64,000 bases of DNA from CSP1-1 sp035620615 (lineage in GTDB: Archaea; Thermoproteota; Nitrososphaeria; Nitrososphaerales; Nitrosopumilaceae), in contig DASPGM010000010.1 in assembly GCA_035620615.1 (NCBI GenBank), forward strand, positions 62,001 through 126,000. The letters run 5' to 3'. Under the pieces are notes generated by a model. It was not told where the DNA came from. It did no database searches and saw only the letters and a list, made by a program, of their open reading frames with translations. The position numbers and the translations under genes were made by a program. Shown in pieces: positions 38,687-48,889 of this stretch (positions within the stretch are counted from its first letter, which is position 1; every line of letters begins with the position of its first letter).

Positions 38687-40083
38687 GGAGGACCGCCACT
38701 TGGAATACTTATTTCAGCGTTAGCTTCTGCCTTGTCTTTTTGGAATAATTCATTTAATTCATCTTCAAAGAAGAATTTTTCGCCTTTGAATGGTTTAAGA
38801 TCATCTATCCAAATTGCATTTTCATCATATTTTGCCAAAAATGGTTTTTGAACCCAATCTGAATTCCTTCCCTGTAAAAATCTCATTACAATTGCTTTTT
38901 CATCACCTATCTCTGCTACCCCAAGAATTTGGATCTTTCCTGCGGTGGCAGACATACTTGGCCCCCTTACAGTCCTGCTTAGTCCACTTACATTTTGATA
39001 TGCTTCCCGGAAAATTTGTTGCGCACGAATTAGAGGGACACCAAAATAATGCTGAGCTCCTGTATCCCTTACTACAAACATATAGTATGGAACACAGCCA
39101 AGTTGAACTTGTTTAGTCCACATTTCTGTCCAAAGTTTGGAATCATCATTAATGTGAGCCAAAACAGGAGACTGAGTTCTTATCTGAGCACCGGTCTTGC
39201 GTATTCCGTAAATTGCCTTCTTTACCGCATCAGTTGAAAGTTCTATAGGATGATTGAAGTGAGCCATAAAAGCTAGATGCAGTCCTTTGTGAGTAACTCT
39301 CTCAAAAAGTTTCAATGTTTCTTCTGAGTCATCATCTGAAAGAAATTTGTATGGCCAGTATGCAAGAGCTTTAGTACCAATTCTTATTGTTTTCAGGTTT
39401 GGAAGTTCTGCATCTAAGAGTGAATCTATGTATGTAGAAAATATTTTTGTTTTCATTATCATTGGATCACCTCCAGTAAATAGAACGTCACTAATTTCTG
39501 GATGTTCTTTAAGGTATTGTACTAACTGTTCTGTTTCCCTCATGGCAAACTTTAATTCATCCATTCCAACAAATTGTGGCCACCTAAAACAGAAACTACA
39601 ATATGCATGACAGGTTTGCCCTTGACTTGGAAAGAAAAGTACAGTCTCTTTGTATTTGTGTTGCATGCCATAAAGTTTTGTACCATCTTTTAGTCGCGGA
39701 ATATTGTATTCCATCTGTCCAGCTGGATGTGGATTTAGCTCTAGTCTTATGTTATTAGCAACTTTTTGAATTTCACTTTTGTCAGCATCGCTTTTCAAAG
39801 TCTCTGCCATAAGAGAATAATGATGTGGTTTTAGCATATCTTTTTGTGGAAAAGTCAGAACAAAAATTGGATCATTAGGAATATTTTTCCAGTCAATAAG
39901 CTGTTCTACAAGATAATTATTTGCTTTAAACGGTAAGACATTACCTACAACTTGTATATCAAACTTCATATCTTCAGATAAATATTTAATTTGTGGAATT
40001 TCATTATAATTCATTAAAGTATATGTTTTGTATGATGGAGCACTTGAATCAGTCCAAATACTTTCAGATTTTTGTTGAGTCAT
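38683..40083 (-). CDS. KamA-family radical SAM aminomutase
   Basis: 466 aa. Radical SAM cluster C158-x3-C162-x2-C165 (TCHAYCSFCFR), SAM-binding VLFTGGDPMI, and the family pattern of lysine 2,3-aminomutase-like enzymes. PLP and SAM would be cofactors. Substrate (lysine, glutamate or other) is not decidable from sequence; N-acetyl-beta-lysine osmolyte synthesis is one possibility, and the GNAT gene at 42792 is not adjacent. It overlaps the glutamine synthetase frame downstream by 4 bp if that starts at ATA. Confidence 0.85.
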   Translation of the reverse strand: MTQQKSESIWTDSSAPSYKTYTLMNYNEIPQIKYLSEDMKFDIQVVGNVLPFKANNYLVEQLIDWKNIPNDPIFVLTFPQKDMLKPHHYSLMAETLKSDADKSEIQKVANNIRLELNPHPAGQMEYNIPRLKDGTKLYGMQHKYKETVLFFPSQGQTCHAYCSFCFRWPQFVGMDELKFAMRETEQLVQYLKEHPEISDVLFTGGDPMIMKTKIFSTYIDSLLDAELPNLKTIRIGTKALAYWPYKFLSDDDSEETLKLFERVTHKGLHLAFMAHFNHPIELSTDAVKKAIYGIRKTGAQIRTQSPVLAHINDDSKLWTEMWTKQVQLGCVPYYMFVVRDTGAQHYFGVPLIRAQQIFREAYQNVSGLSRTVRGPSMSATAGKIQILGVAEIGDEKAIVMRFLQGRNSDWVQKPFLAKYDENAIWIDDLKPFKGEKFFFEDELNELFQKDKAEANAEISIPSGGPP

Positions 40084-40252
40084 ATTTCACATGTTACTTT
40101 ATCACTGTTAAATGTTGCCAATAATCCATAATAATAGAAATGAGAATTGCATTTAAGAAAAAATCTAGATTAAAAAATGATCCAAAAATAAAGTGATAAT
40201 CAATAATGTCAGATTTTGTAATTTTTAAATCAGGGTAATTTAAGAATTAATC

Positions 40253-41989
40253 ATGGCAGAAGAATCAATTCAGGAAATTGGAAAGCAGGTGGGAGAATTT
40301 GCAGATGTATCGCATCTTTTAGCTTCTTCGGAATCACTTCAGATTGCATTAATGGTTTTAATTATTGGGATTATTGCGATTGCTACTGTATATAAAAAAT
40401 TTTCAAAGTGGACAAAATCTAAAAAATTCCATTATTCAAGACCCTATCTAGCTCAATTTATTCGGGTAGCAATACTACCCATTTTTGCAATTGCATTAAT
40501 CTCATCTATGAATGGTTATATCCAAACTTTTGAATTATTTGATGAAAGTACCCAAACCGATAATGAAATGTCTACAGCTAAAACTTTTGCAAAAATTCTA
40601 AACACAATTAACATTCTAGTAATTGGTTATACTATTGCAAACTTAATTCCTGTAATAATTACTAAAAAACAAAAATCAATTGCTGAGAGAGAAGACTTTG
40701 AAGCTTGGAAAGAACATAGAGGATTCCAAGATGATGATGGTGATCTTTTTCATAAAATGTATAAATGGATACCTCCAAAGACTCCACCTGAGGATCTAAC
40801 AAAAGAAGAATATCAGAAATATATGGAAACTGAAGATGGTAGAAGATATCTTGAGAGTTTTCATACAAACAAAGGAACAAGAATTGGGAGTTATCAAGAG
40901 TTAGTTAAAGATCCTTTTGAGGAATGGAAAAAATCTGAACGTATAAAATATGAAAAATATTATCAAGCCTGCACAAGTGGCAATAATGAATCTGGAAAAA
41001 AATTACGCCCAGGTCAAGAACTTGAGGAAATTTATCGTATTGATACATGGAGAGAAGAAAAACGATTTGAAGATTATGAACCAATTATTCCAGGCGCCAA
41101 GCCTATTGGGTATGCCGAACGTAAAAGAAAGGATCTACCAAAATCTGTTTCTCAAATAATAACCATTGGAATTTTTGTAGCAGTAATAATTGGAGTAGTT
41201 AGTTGGTGGGGAGTAGATTTGTTTGTTTTAGCAACGGCTACGGGAGGATTGGCAATTGGTGTTGGATTAGCTCTTCAAGAAACCTTGCAAAATTGGTTTG
41301 CATATATTATGATTAGAAAAGACAAAATTTTTGTCGAAGGTGACAGAATTGAGCTAGAAACTGGATATAATGGGTATGTACATAAAATTACTAATCGCGT
41401 TACCTATATCAGACATGCACTAAATGAATCATTTGCAATAATTCCTACGAGGCAACTTGTAAACGCGCAAATAATTAATTATTCAAAAGAATTGAAGATG
41501 GTTCCAGCAATTGTTGATGTTGGAGTATCATATCTTAATAATCCAAAACAAGTGGCTTCTATTTTAGTAAAAGTAGGAAAACGAGCAATGAAAGAAGTGG
41601 TAGATGAGAAAGGGAAACACCTAATTTTGCAAAAACGATGCCCATATCTTGAAGAAAATAAACCAAGCTGTGGATGTGATAAGGATATTCAAGTAGATCT
41701 CGGTGCACCAAAAGTACGCTTTGAGAACTTTAATGATTCATCTTTAGATTTTAGATTGTGGGTTTACGTAAGAGACTATGCTGCACAGTTCAAAACAAAG
41801 ACAGATCTTCGTATGATAATTTATGAGGAATTTAAAAAATATGATATTAGAATCCCATGGCCAATCAGAACCATATATCAGGGAGATGAAAAGAGAGAAG
41901 GAAATGAGATTGCTGCGCTTGATAAGGAGAGAAAAAAAGTTTATGATGAATATGGTGTAGATGATATAGTAAAAGACGAAGGTGAATAA
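40253..41989 (+). CDS. MscS-family mechanosensitive channel
   Basis: 578 aa. Two N-terminal TM segments (~32-48 and ~70-85) and one near 120-135, a long hydrophilic insert (~140-295, KEEYQKYMETEDGRRYLESFH), then the MscS core: TM at ~300-325, pore helix (ATATGGLAIGVGLALQETLQNWFAYIM, ~330-360) and the beta/vestibule domain. A Cys cluster occurs near 460 (RCPYLEENKPSCGCDKD). It releases solutes upon hypo-osmotic shock. The long insert and Cys cluster are not typical of small MscS. Confidence 0.88.
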   Translation: MAEESIQEIGKQVGEFADVSHLLASSESLQIALMVLIIGIIAIATVYKKFSKWTKSKKFHYSRPYLAQFIRVAILPIFAIALISSMNGYIQTFELFDESTQTDNEMSTAKTFAKILNTINILVIGYTIANLIPVIITKKQKSIAEREDFEAWKEHRGFQDDDGDLFHKMYKWIPPKTPPEDLTKEEYQKYMETEDGRRYLESFHTNKGTRIGSYQELVKDPFEEWKKSERIKYEKYYQACTSGNNESGKKLRPGQELEEIYRIDTWREEKRFEDYEPIIPGAKPIGYAERKRKDLPKSVSQIITIGIFVAVIIGVVSWWGVDLFVLATATGGLAIGVGLALQETLQNWFAYIMIRKDKIFVEGDRIELETGYNGYVHKITNRVTYIRHALNESFAIIPTRQLVNAQIINYSKELKMVPAIVDVGVSYLNNPKQVASILVKVGKRAMKEVVDEKGKHLILQKRCPYLEENKPSCGCDKDIQVDLGAPKVRFENFNDSSLDFRLWVYVRDYAAQFKTKTDLRMIIYEEFKKYDIRIPWPIRTIYQGDEKREGNEIAALDKERKKVYDEYGVDDIVKDEGE

Positions 41990-41997
41990 TCATTAAA

Positions 41998-42795
41998 CTA
42001 AATTTTGAAGAGAGTCTTTGCGTTTTTATACATCATAAGATCCCTGTATTCACTTTTTATTTTTAATTTAGCAACAAAATTCAGATATGAATCCATTGTA
42101 CTAATTGGCCAATCGGTTCCATATATTAGATATTTTGGCTCTCCTGCATAATTAATGAGCTCTGCTACCTTATCTCTCATCATTTTTTCAAAATAATGGT
42201 CAAAATCTCCAATTACAAGACCAGAAATATCAGCATAGACATTTTTATTTTTGTAAAGGACTTCTTCTGCATCTTGAAACCAAGGATTCCCAAGATGGCA
42301 TAACACTAGCTTAAGTTCAGGATTGTCAACAGCTACATCATCTAGATTTAATGGCCTTGAATAACGAAGTTTTCCTTTTGCAGAAAAAGTATCTCCTGTA
42401 TGAAACATTGCCGGTATGTCAAATTCTATACATGTGTCATACACCTTTTGGTATCTTTTGTCATAAGGATAATAATGTTCATAACCAGAGTATATTTTCA
42501 TACCCTTAATCAAACCCTCTTTAATCCACTTTCGATAATTTTTTAGATCTTCATCTGTATGGTTATCAATAGTAAAACCAGCAACAACTCCCAAGTTATC
42601 ATATTTTTTTATGGCCTCAATTATCTGCCAAGTTGAAGGTCTTTCTTTATTGGTAAGATAAGAGGAAAGTATTATCGCATAATCAACATTGTTACTAGCC
42701 ATTTCAGTTTGCAAAATCTGAAGTCGTTCCTCTAAAGATGACACATTCTTTAGAAGTTCATATTGATTAACGTGAATATGGCAATCGATAATCAT
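41998..42795 (-). CDS. Amidohydrolase (TIM-barrel, Amidohydro_2 type)
   Basis: 265 aa. Metal ligands: DCHIHVN (HxH), MFHTGD, VLCHLGNP and YGTDWP. The family includes decarboxylases and lactonases; substrate unknown. The ATG overlaps the stop of the GNAT gene by 4 bp, so the two are translated together and may act on the same compound. Confidence 0.82.
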   Translation of the reverse strand: MIIDCHIHVNQYELLKNVSSLEERLQILQTEMASNNVDYAIILSSYLTNKERPSTWQIIEAIKKYDNLGVVAGFTIDNHTDEDLKNYRKWIKEGLIKGMKIYSGYEHYYPYDKRYQKVYDTCIEFDIPAMFHTGDTFSAKGKLRYSRPLNLDDVAVDNPELKLVLCHLGNPWFQDAEEVLYKNKNVYADISGLVIGDFDHYFEKMMRDKVAELINYAGEPKYLIYGTDWPISTMDSYLNFVAKLKIKSEYRDLMMYKNAKTLFKI

Positions 42796-43439
42796 TTTTC
42801 TCGATACTCAGGGTTTTTCCATTCAATAAAAGTTGCATAGTTAAGTGATCTGGGATCTTTAAGATAATTAGGAAGAATTTTGATAAATTTAAAACCATTT
42901 CTAAGTTGGAAGGAAAGAACTGGTTCTTTAATCTCTTTTTTTATGACCTTCTGAACATACTCTAACGGTGTCATTGTTTTTGCATATTCACAATAATTTA
43001 AAATTCGTCCACCCGCAATAATACGTCTTAAATTCAGTTTAATCGCAAGTTTCTTTCTTACATCATATAATTTGGTTGCAATTCCTAGTCTTCTATATTT
43101 AGGATGTGTAGAAACGTCTGAACCATAAAGAGAATCGCCCTTAGGATTATGATTTTTGTAAAAACTATCACCACATGCCTCTCGCCATGAATGTACTTTG
43201 TATTCAGGTTCAAGTTTTATGATTAAACTGCTGGATGAACCCACAATCTTCCCATTATATTCTGCACAAAATTGTCCCTCTGGAAATAATTTGATATGGG
43301 CTTCCAAGTGTTCAGGTTTCCAAACAACTCCTTCTGCAGCCATAATTGGAAATGATTCTTTTTGTAACTCAATAATACCTGAAATATCTTTTTTTTTCAT
43401 AGATCTAATTTGGACTTGAGGTTTTGGATTTGTTGTCAT
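42792..43439 (-). CDS. GNAT-family acetyltransferase
   Basis: 215 aa. Acetyl-CoA-binding motif A is visible as HPKYRRLGIATKLYDVRKKLA (R-x-x-G-x-A) at ~115-135, after a beta-strand with GSSSSLIIK. The N-terminus (IRSMKKKDISGIIELQKESFP) is typical. Substrate unknown. It is the first gene of a two-gene unit with the amidohydrolase. Confidence 0.85.
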   Translation of the reverse strand: MTTNPKPQVQIRSMKKKDISGIIELQKESFPIMAAEGVVWKPEHLEAHIKLFPEGQFCAEYNGKIVGSSSSLIIKLEPEYKVHSWREACGDSFYKNHNPKGDSLYGSDVSTHPKYRRLGIATKLYDVRKKLAIKLNLRRIIAGGRILNYCEYAKTMTPLEYVQKVIKKEIKEPVLSFQLRNGFKFIKILPNYLKDPRSLNYATFIEWKNPEYREK

Positions 43440-43534
43440 TATCTATGAATATAATATTCGTTTAGATGATATAAACGAATTTTAATATAGTTTGATTAAT
43501 AGAAACGATATTTAGAAAAATTTAATAAATATTC

Positions 43535-44896
43535 TTAATGAGGAAGTCCGATTATTTTTTCTTTGTGCTTTAACTGCGTTACTGTTCTATTTTTTAAATC
43601 TTCAAAATATTTTTCTAACATTTTAACTCCATTAACGACTTTAGGAGCATTAATCTTTACAAACTCTATTTGCTCTGATAGATTTTTTGGTGAAGCATTT
43701 TGATAATTTTCTATCGCTTTTGCACCATTATAATCAATAAATGCCATTCGTGCACTAAAATCATTTCTTTCTAAAACTAGACTATCGCCTCCTACAATAG
43801 CAGTATGATAAGGATGTTGCATTAATGATTCAGAAAATTTTTGGGATGTGAAAATTTTATTTCCCTCAAAATCAGATTCATAAAAATTAAAATCTGCTAA
43901 TAGATAAAAGGTGGCTTCGGGTTTGGTTGTTCGGACTCCTTCAATTTTATTTAATTCCGTAGCAGTATATTCACCAATAATTCTGTGTATTTGTCGGGTA
44001 ACATGAAAATATTCATCTAGTTCTTTACTTTTTGTAAATCCTGCTATTGCAGCATACTGGGTAGGAGTAGATGTGGATGTATATTCGGTGGCAGAAATTT
44101 TCATGAAATGTTGTTGTAGTTTAGGAGATTCTGATGGAAAAACTACATATCCCAATCTATATCCTCCTGCAGAGTGCGATTTTGATAATCCGTTTGTAAC
44201 AAATGTTCCTTCTGGATAAATGGTACCCATGCTAACAAACTTTTTAAAATCATAAGTAGTTTGAGCATAAATTTCATCTGATATTACAATAATGCCTTGC
44301 GTTCTGCAGACATCTGCAATTTCTTCTAATTCCAATCTAGAATAAACAAGGCCTGTTGGATTATTGGGATTGTTTAAGATTAGAATTTTTTGCCTGTCAT
44401 GTAGTCGTAATGATAAATGTTCTAACTTGTTAGCAGTTATTTTTTTATTTTTACTTACAGGTAACATGTGAAAATTTTTCTCTCTAAATCTAATTTGAGG
44501 CAGATAGCCAAGCCAAGCAGGAGTTGGCAATATCACTGTGCCATGAAGTACCTCAAGAAGATTAAAGATTAATTCTTTAGTTCCTGGACCTACGTGAATT
44601 TGAGAGGGATCAACATCAAAATCAAAATAATCCTTATTGTAGTTTGATATTGCATCTCGTAGTTCAGGAATGCCTGCGACACCTGCATAGGTTCCTTTGT
44701 CTACGTTTTTTCTAAATGCATCTTGAACAATTGTTGGTACTGGAAATGGAGATTGTCCAAAAGCAAAACCATAATATCCAAAATTACATTCAGGACTATG
44801 ACAATCAGAATGAAACTCATTGAGGAATGTATTTAGCTTAAGGTTTTCTGGAATTTCAATGTCTTCTGCTCGTTGATCAATTATGAATTCTCCCAT
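43535..44896 (-). CDS. PLP-dependent aminotransferase, class I/II
   Basis: 453 aa from ATG 44896 (MGEFIIDQRAEDIE); the frame opens 18 codons earlier without a good start. Motifs: NNPNNPTGLVY (PLP Asn), VISDEIYAQTT (PLP Asp/Tyr), TNGLSKSHSAGGYRLGY (Schiff-base Lys and Arg). Fold type I aminotransferase; the donor and acceptor cannot be read off. A second, different class I aminotransferase is at 62124-63299. Confidence 0.88.
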   Translation of the reverse strand: MGEFIIDQRAEDIEIPENLKLNTFLNEFHSDCHSPECNFGYYGFAFGQSPFPVPTIVQDAFRKNVDKGTYAGVAGIPELRDAISNYNKDYFDFDVDPSQIHVGPGTKELIFNLLEVLHGTVILPTPAWLGYLPQIRFREKNFHMLPVSKNKKITANKLEHLSLRLHDRQKILILNNPNNPTGLVYSRLELEEIADVCRTQGIIVISDEIYAQTTYDFKKFVSMGTIYPEGTFVTNGLSKSHSAGGYRLGYVVFPSESPKLQQHFMKISATEYTSTSTPTQYAAIAGFTKSKELDEYFHVTRQIHRIIGEYTATELNKIEGVRTTKPEATFYLLADFNFYESDFEGNKIFTSQKFSESLMQHPYHTAIVGGDSLVLERNDFSARMAFIDYNGAKAIENYQNASPKNLSEQIEFVKINAPKVVNGVKMLEKYFEDLKNRTVTQLKHKEKIIGLPH

Positions 44897-44956
44897 AACA
44901 TTTCTAAATGAAATTACGCAAATATAGTTTAATATGTTTTCATCATACACACATTA

Positions 44957-46882
44957 TTGACAGATTTTGCGTTTATTCCTTCACCTGAGCAAATAACAAG
45001 ATCAAATATACATAAGTTTATGAAAAAACATAAGATAGAAGATTTTTCAGAATTAACCAATAAAGCAAAAAAAGATCTAAATTGGTACTGGAAAGCAGTA
45101 GAAGAAGATATAGGAATATTTTGGTTTCAAAATTATACTACAGTATCAGATTTTTCAAAGGGATATGCATGGCCCAAATGGTTTGTGAATGGTAAAACTA
45201 ATATATTTTCTTCAAGTGTTGAGAAATTTTCAAGACAAAATCCTGATAAAATAGCATATTTTTTTGTTTCAGAAGATGGGATAAAGAAACAAATTACTTA
45301 CCATGAACTAGAAACAAAAATTAACAAACTTGCTAATGGATTAAAAACATTAGGTGTGCAAAAAGGAGATGTTGTTGCTATTTACATGCCAATGATTGAA
45401 GAATCTATAATAGCAATACTTGCATGTGCAAAAATTGGGGCTGTACAAACAGTAATTTTCTCAGGATATAGTGAAGAATCATTACATTTACGTCTAAAAG
45501 ATTGTAAAGCAAAAATTCTGTTTGCTACTGATGGATTTATCAGGAAGGGGAAAAAAATATCTCAAAAAAATATTATAGAAAAATCAACAAAAAATACTCA
45601 CATTAAAAAAATTATACTCATTAAATACAAGCATGTGGATACCTTTGATAAATCTGAATCAATAGTTTATTTTGATGATGTAATTAAAAATCAATCTTCA
45701 GAATGTAAAACTGAGATTATGGATTCTAATGACCCATTGTTTATTCTTTACACCTCTGGTACTACAGGTAATCCAAAAGGCGTGGTACATTCACACGGGG
45801 GTTTTTCGGTTTTTGCTGGACATCAAGCTGCATATTTGATAGATACACACAACAACGATATTTTATTTTGGCCAGCTGATATAGGGTGGATTACTGGGCT
45901 AGTCTGGAATGTTTATGGGTTATTAGAGATGGGAGCAACTGCGGTAATTTATGATGGTGCCATTGATTGGCCCAATTATAATAGAATTTGGGAAATTTTA
46001 CATCAATACAAGGTAACAATTTTTGGGATTTCTCCTACTGCTGTAAGAATGTTTAAGAAAAATAACATAATTCCAAGAAAATTATACAATCTAGAATCAA
46101 TTAGAAGTATTCCCACTACAGGAGAACCAATAGATGAAGAATCTTGGTGGTGGTTATTTGAAAAAGTAGGTAACAAACGAGTGCCTATAATGAATTTATC
46201 AGGTGGAACAGAAATCGGTGGTGCGTTATTATCAGTCTTTCCAGGTATGGCATTAAAACCATCTACAGTTGGAATGCCTTGCCCAGGAATTGATGTTGAT
46301 GTTTTCGATGAAAATGGAAATTCTGTGCGAAACCAGAAAGGCTACTTGGTAGTAAAAACACCTTGGCCAGGAATGACCAATGAGTTGTTAAATGACAGGG
46401 AACGATATTTAGAAACATATTGGTCGCGTTTTGAAAATGTTTGGTTTCATGGGGATTATGTAATAGTTGACAATGATGGTTTATGGTATATGCTTGGTAG
46501 AGTAGATGATGTAATTAACATATCAGGCCACAGATTAAGTACTGCAGAAATTGAACAAAGTGTAACTTCGCATAAGAAAATATCTGATGCAGCAGCTATT
46601 TCAGTTCCAGACGAAATCACTGGAGAAGCAATAATTCTTTTTGTAGTTCCTGTTAAAACAGACAATGATAGTGGAATTAACGAAGAAATCTCGATGTATG
46701 TTTCAGAAAAAATTGGAAAATTGGCAAGACCAAAAAGAGTGATCTCAGTTCCAGATCTGCCAAAAACTAGAACTGGAAAAATAATGCGAAGATTATTAAA
46801 AGCAAAACTTCTTGGTTTACCTTTAGGAGATCTTTCATCTGTAGAAAATCCACAAATTTTAGAAAAAATTTTACCATTATAG
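44957..46882 (+). CDS. AMP-forming acyl-CoA synthetase (acetyl-CoA synthetase type)
   Basis: 641 aa. ATP/AMP signature YTSGTTGNPKGVVHSHGG (near 265), core GRVDDVINISGHRLS (near 520) and terminal catalytic-Lys region PKTRTGKIMRRLLKA (near 600). Full length for acetyl/propionyl-CoA synthetase. Start TTG 44957 gives MTDFAFIPSPEQ. It activates acetate, propionate or a related acid to the CoA thioester with AMP and PPi release. A role in 3-hydroxypropionate activation is conceivable but not shown by sequence. Divergent from the aminotransferase with 60 bp between starts. Confidence 0.9.
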   Translation: MTDFAFIPSPEQITRSNIHKFMKKHKIEDFSELTNKAKKDLNWYWKAVEEDIGIFWFQNYTTVSDFSKGYAWPKWFVNGKTNIFSSSVEKFSRQNPDKIAYFFVSEDGIKKQITYHELETKINKLANGLKTLGVQKGDVVAIYMPMIEESIIAILACAKIGAVQTVIFSGYSEESLHLRLKDCKAKILFATDGFIRKGKKISQKNIIEKSTKNTHIKKIILIKYKHVDTFDKSESIVYFDDVIKNQSSECKTEIMDSNDPLFILYTSGTTGNPKGVVHSHGGFSVFAGHQAAYLIDTHNNDILFWPADIGWITGLVWNVYGLLEMGATAVIYDGAIDWPNYNRIWEILHQYKVTIFGISPTAVRMFKKNNIIPRKLYNLESIRSIPTTGEPIDEESWWWLFEKVGNKRVPIMNLSGGTEIGGALLSVFPGMALKPSTVGMPCPGIDVDVFDENGNSVRNQKGYLVVKTPWPGMTNELLNDRERYLETYWSRFENVWFHGDYVIVDNDGLWYMLGRVDDVINISGHRLSTAEIEQSVTSHKKISDAAAISVPDEITGEAIILFVVPVKTDNDSGINEEISMYVSEKIGKLARPKRVISVPDLPKTRTGKIMRRLLKAKLLGLPLGDLSSVENPQILEKILPL

Positions 46883-46975
46883 CTTATTTCTAGGCTAGAG
46901 AATTTTTTAAGATAAAAAAATTGAATTAAAAAATTTCCAGTAAATATAAAAATGATATTTACTTATTATTATGTG

Positions 46976-47128
46976 ATGAAAATTTCAACAAAACCTGTGG
47001 AAAGTAATCTAATTTGTCCCATGTGTAAAAGATTAAAGAGTAGACACTCAGAAAGAGAATTAAAAGCATGCCTACGTAAAAAATTAGAATTTACAAAAAA
47101 TAAAAAAGGAGGAGCCGGAATCACATAA
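46976..47128 (+). CDS. Small Cys/His protein, 50 aa
   Basis: ATG 46976 opens a 50-aa frame with CPMC, then H and a third Cys (LICPMCKRLKSRHSERELKAC), a possible zinc finger of C2HC type, and a Lys-rich C-terminus ending GGAGIT. Not recognised. Standing alone, 94 bp after the acyl-CoA synthetase. One of several very small zinc-finger-like genes in this window. Confidence 0.5.
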   Translation: MKISTKPVESNLICPMCKRLKSRHSERELKACLRKKLEFTKNKKGGAGIT

Positions 47129-47198
47129 GATTAGAGCAAAATGAATCATTTTATATCATAACATATTTTTTGTTCATAAAATTTTTATGATTATTAAT

Positions 47199-48806
47199 TT
47201 ATGATACTTTTTTTTCAGCTAGTAAATTCATGATACTTTGATTTGTCACTATGCCAATTACTTTTCCATCTTGACTAGAATCTACTACTGGTATCATATC
47301 AAATGGATGAGAATTCATCTTTTGAATTACTGAAAATAGATAATCATGAGGATCAACTACATGAAATTTGTGATACATTACATCAGCAATTTTGAGAAAA
47401 TAATAGGTTTTTTTGGAGAATCGTTTAATTTCGTTTTTTGAAACAATTCCCACAAGTTTATTGTGTTCATTTATGACTAGAAACGGTTTTTTACTAGGAT
47501 CATTTTTTTCAAGAAATTCTTTTACGGTCAAATCTGGAGAGGTTTTTGGAAAATCTGTAACAATTACTGCGATTGCTTGAATATCGGAAACCACTCTTCT
47601 AAAAAATATGGGAATCAGACCAAATTCTGCTGTACCTACTTTAATCTGGATTATCTTCTTCAATTTTCGTTGGAGTTCAACACTTGATATTACCATAGTC
47701 ATAAGAGTACCAAGTACGAGAAGCGAAAATATACTATTATCGACAATAGATACTTGTAACAAAGATAACATCAAGGCTAGATCTACTGCTCCTTTTGCCA
47801 TTACTCCATATGCTACAGTTGTTGCTGGTCGCATTTTTGCTATAAGAACGGCGATGTAAGAGCTGACAAACTTTACACCAATTATTATTCCAAGAAAGGT
47901 AGCTATAATCCACACTTCTAAATTTAGGAACCCAATACTAAAGTGCAAACCTATACCTGCAAAAAATATTGGAATAAAAACTCCATTTCCTATTACATTA
48001 ATATTCGTTGAAATTTCAGAATATTCCTCTCTAGTCATTCTCGATAAAGCAATTCCCAATAGTAATGCTCCTATGGCTCCATGAATTCCGCTTATCTCGG
48101 CAAAATATGCAACTAGTAAAATTGCTCCAATTACTATTCCAAAATATACATGTTGAATTGGAAGATGTTTTTGTATATAACTAAAAAATTTTGGTAAAAT
48201 AAAAATTGAAAGAAGACCTGTAACTGCAAAAAATATTATCATTTTTGCAAATATCCATAAGAATTCGGATACTTCTGTGGTGTCTGTTGAATTTAATTGA
48301 ATCAGAACACTTGTAACAATTATTGCAATAAATTCTACAATTGCAGTTACAGTAAAAATTTCTAGTCCAATTGTTGATCTAAGTTTTCCAAGATCACTTA
48401 GTATTTTGGCCGTAACTCCAAGACTGGAGGCAGCAATTACGCTTGCAATAGCAAAGGATTTTGCAAAATCCATATCTAATGATAATCCAAAAAAACCAGC
48501 AACAAAAAATGGAATCAGAAATGCTACTGCAGAGCCTGCAAACATTCTTCCCTTCATTACACGAACCAATCCAGCCAAATCGATTTCTTGAAGACCAATT
48601 AGAAAGAATAAGAAAAATACTCCTATTGAGATAAAAATTTCTATTTCATCAATTGGCTGAACAAGAGCAAAAAGAGCTGGGCCTACTATTATGCCAGCTA
48701 ATACATTACCTATGATGGTAGGTTGATTAATTCTATGCATCAATTCTCCACCTAGTTTTGCGGCAACAATCAATATTGCAAGGTATAATATTGCCTCAAA
48801 CGCCAT
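47199..48806 (-). CDS. Kef-type cation/proton antiporter with CBS pair
   Basis: 535 aa. Twelve predicted membrane helices (~1-385) with the family's GGELMHRINQPTIIGNVLAGIIVGP start, then a cytoplasmic region with two CBS motifs (~425-530: KPFLVINEHNKLVGIVSKNEI and FDMIPVVDSSQDGKVIGIVTN). CBS pairs bind adenosine nucleotides and gate transport. It differs from the antiporter at 35836, which lacks CBS domains. Confidence 0.88.
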   Translation of the reverse strand: MAFEAILYLAILIVAAKLGGELMHRINQPTIIGNVLAGIIVGPALFALVQPIDEIEIFISIGVFFLFFLIGLQEIDLAGLVRVMKGRMFAGSAVAFLIPFFVAGFFGLSLDMDFAKSFAIASVIAASSLGVTAKILSDLGKLRSTIGLEIFTVTAIVEFIAIIVTSVLIQLNSTDTTEVSEFLWIFAKMIIFFAVTGLLSIFILPKFFSYIQKHLPIQHVYFGIVIGAILLVAYFAEISGIHGAIGALLLGIALSRMTREEYSEISTNINVIGNGVFIPIFFAGIGLHFSIGFLNLEVWIIATFLGIIIGVKFVSSYIAVLIAKMRPATTVAYGVMAKGAVDLALMLSLLQVSIVDNSIFSLLVLGTLMTMVISSVELQRKLKKIIQIKVGTAEFGLIPIFFRRVVSDIQAIAVIVTDFPKTSPDLTVKEFLEKNDPSKKPFLVINEHNKLVGIVSKNEIKRFSKKTYYFLKIADVMYHKFHVVDPHDYLFSVIQKMNSHPFDMIPVVDSSQDGKVIGIVTNQSIMNLLAEKKVS

Positions 48807-48889
48807 TAGAGTACACTCAAATTATTTCTTCACATATTCTTTTGGATAAAACAAATGCTAGTCTATTAATGATAAAATTAATTGATGTT

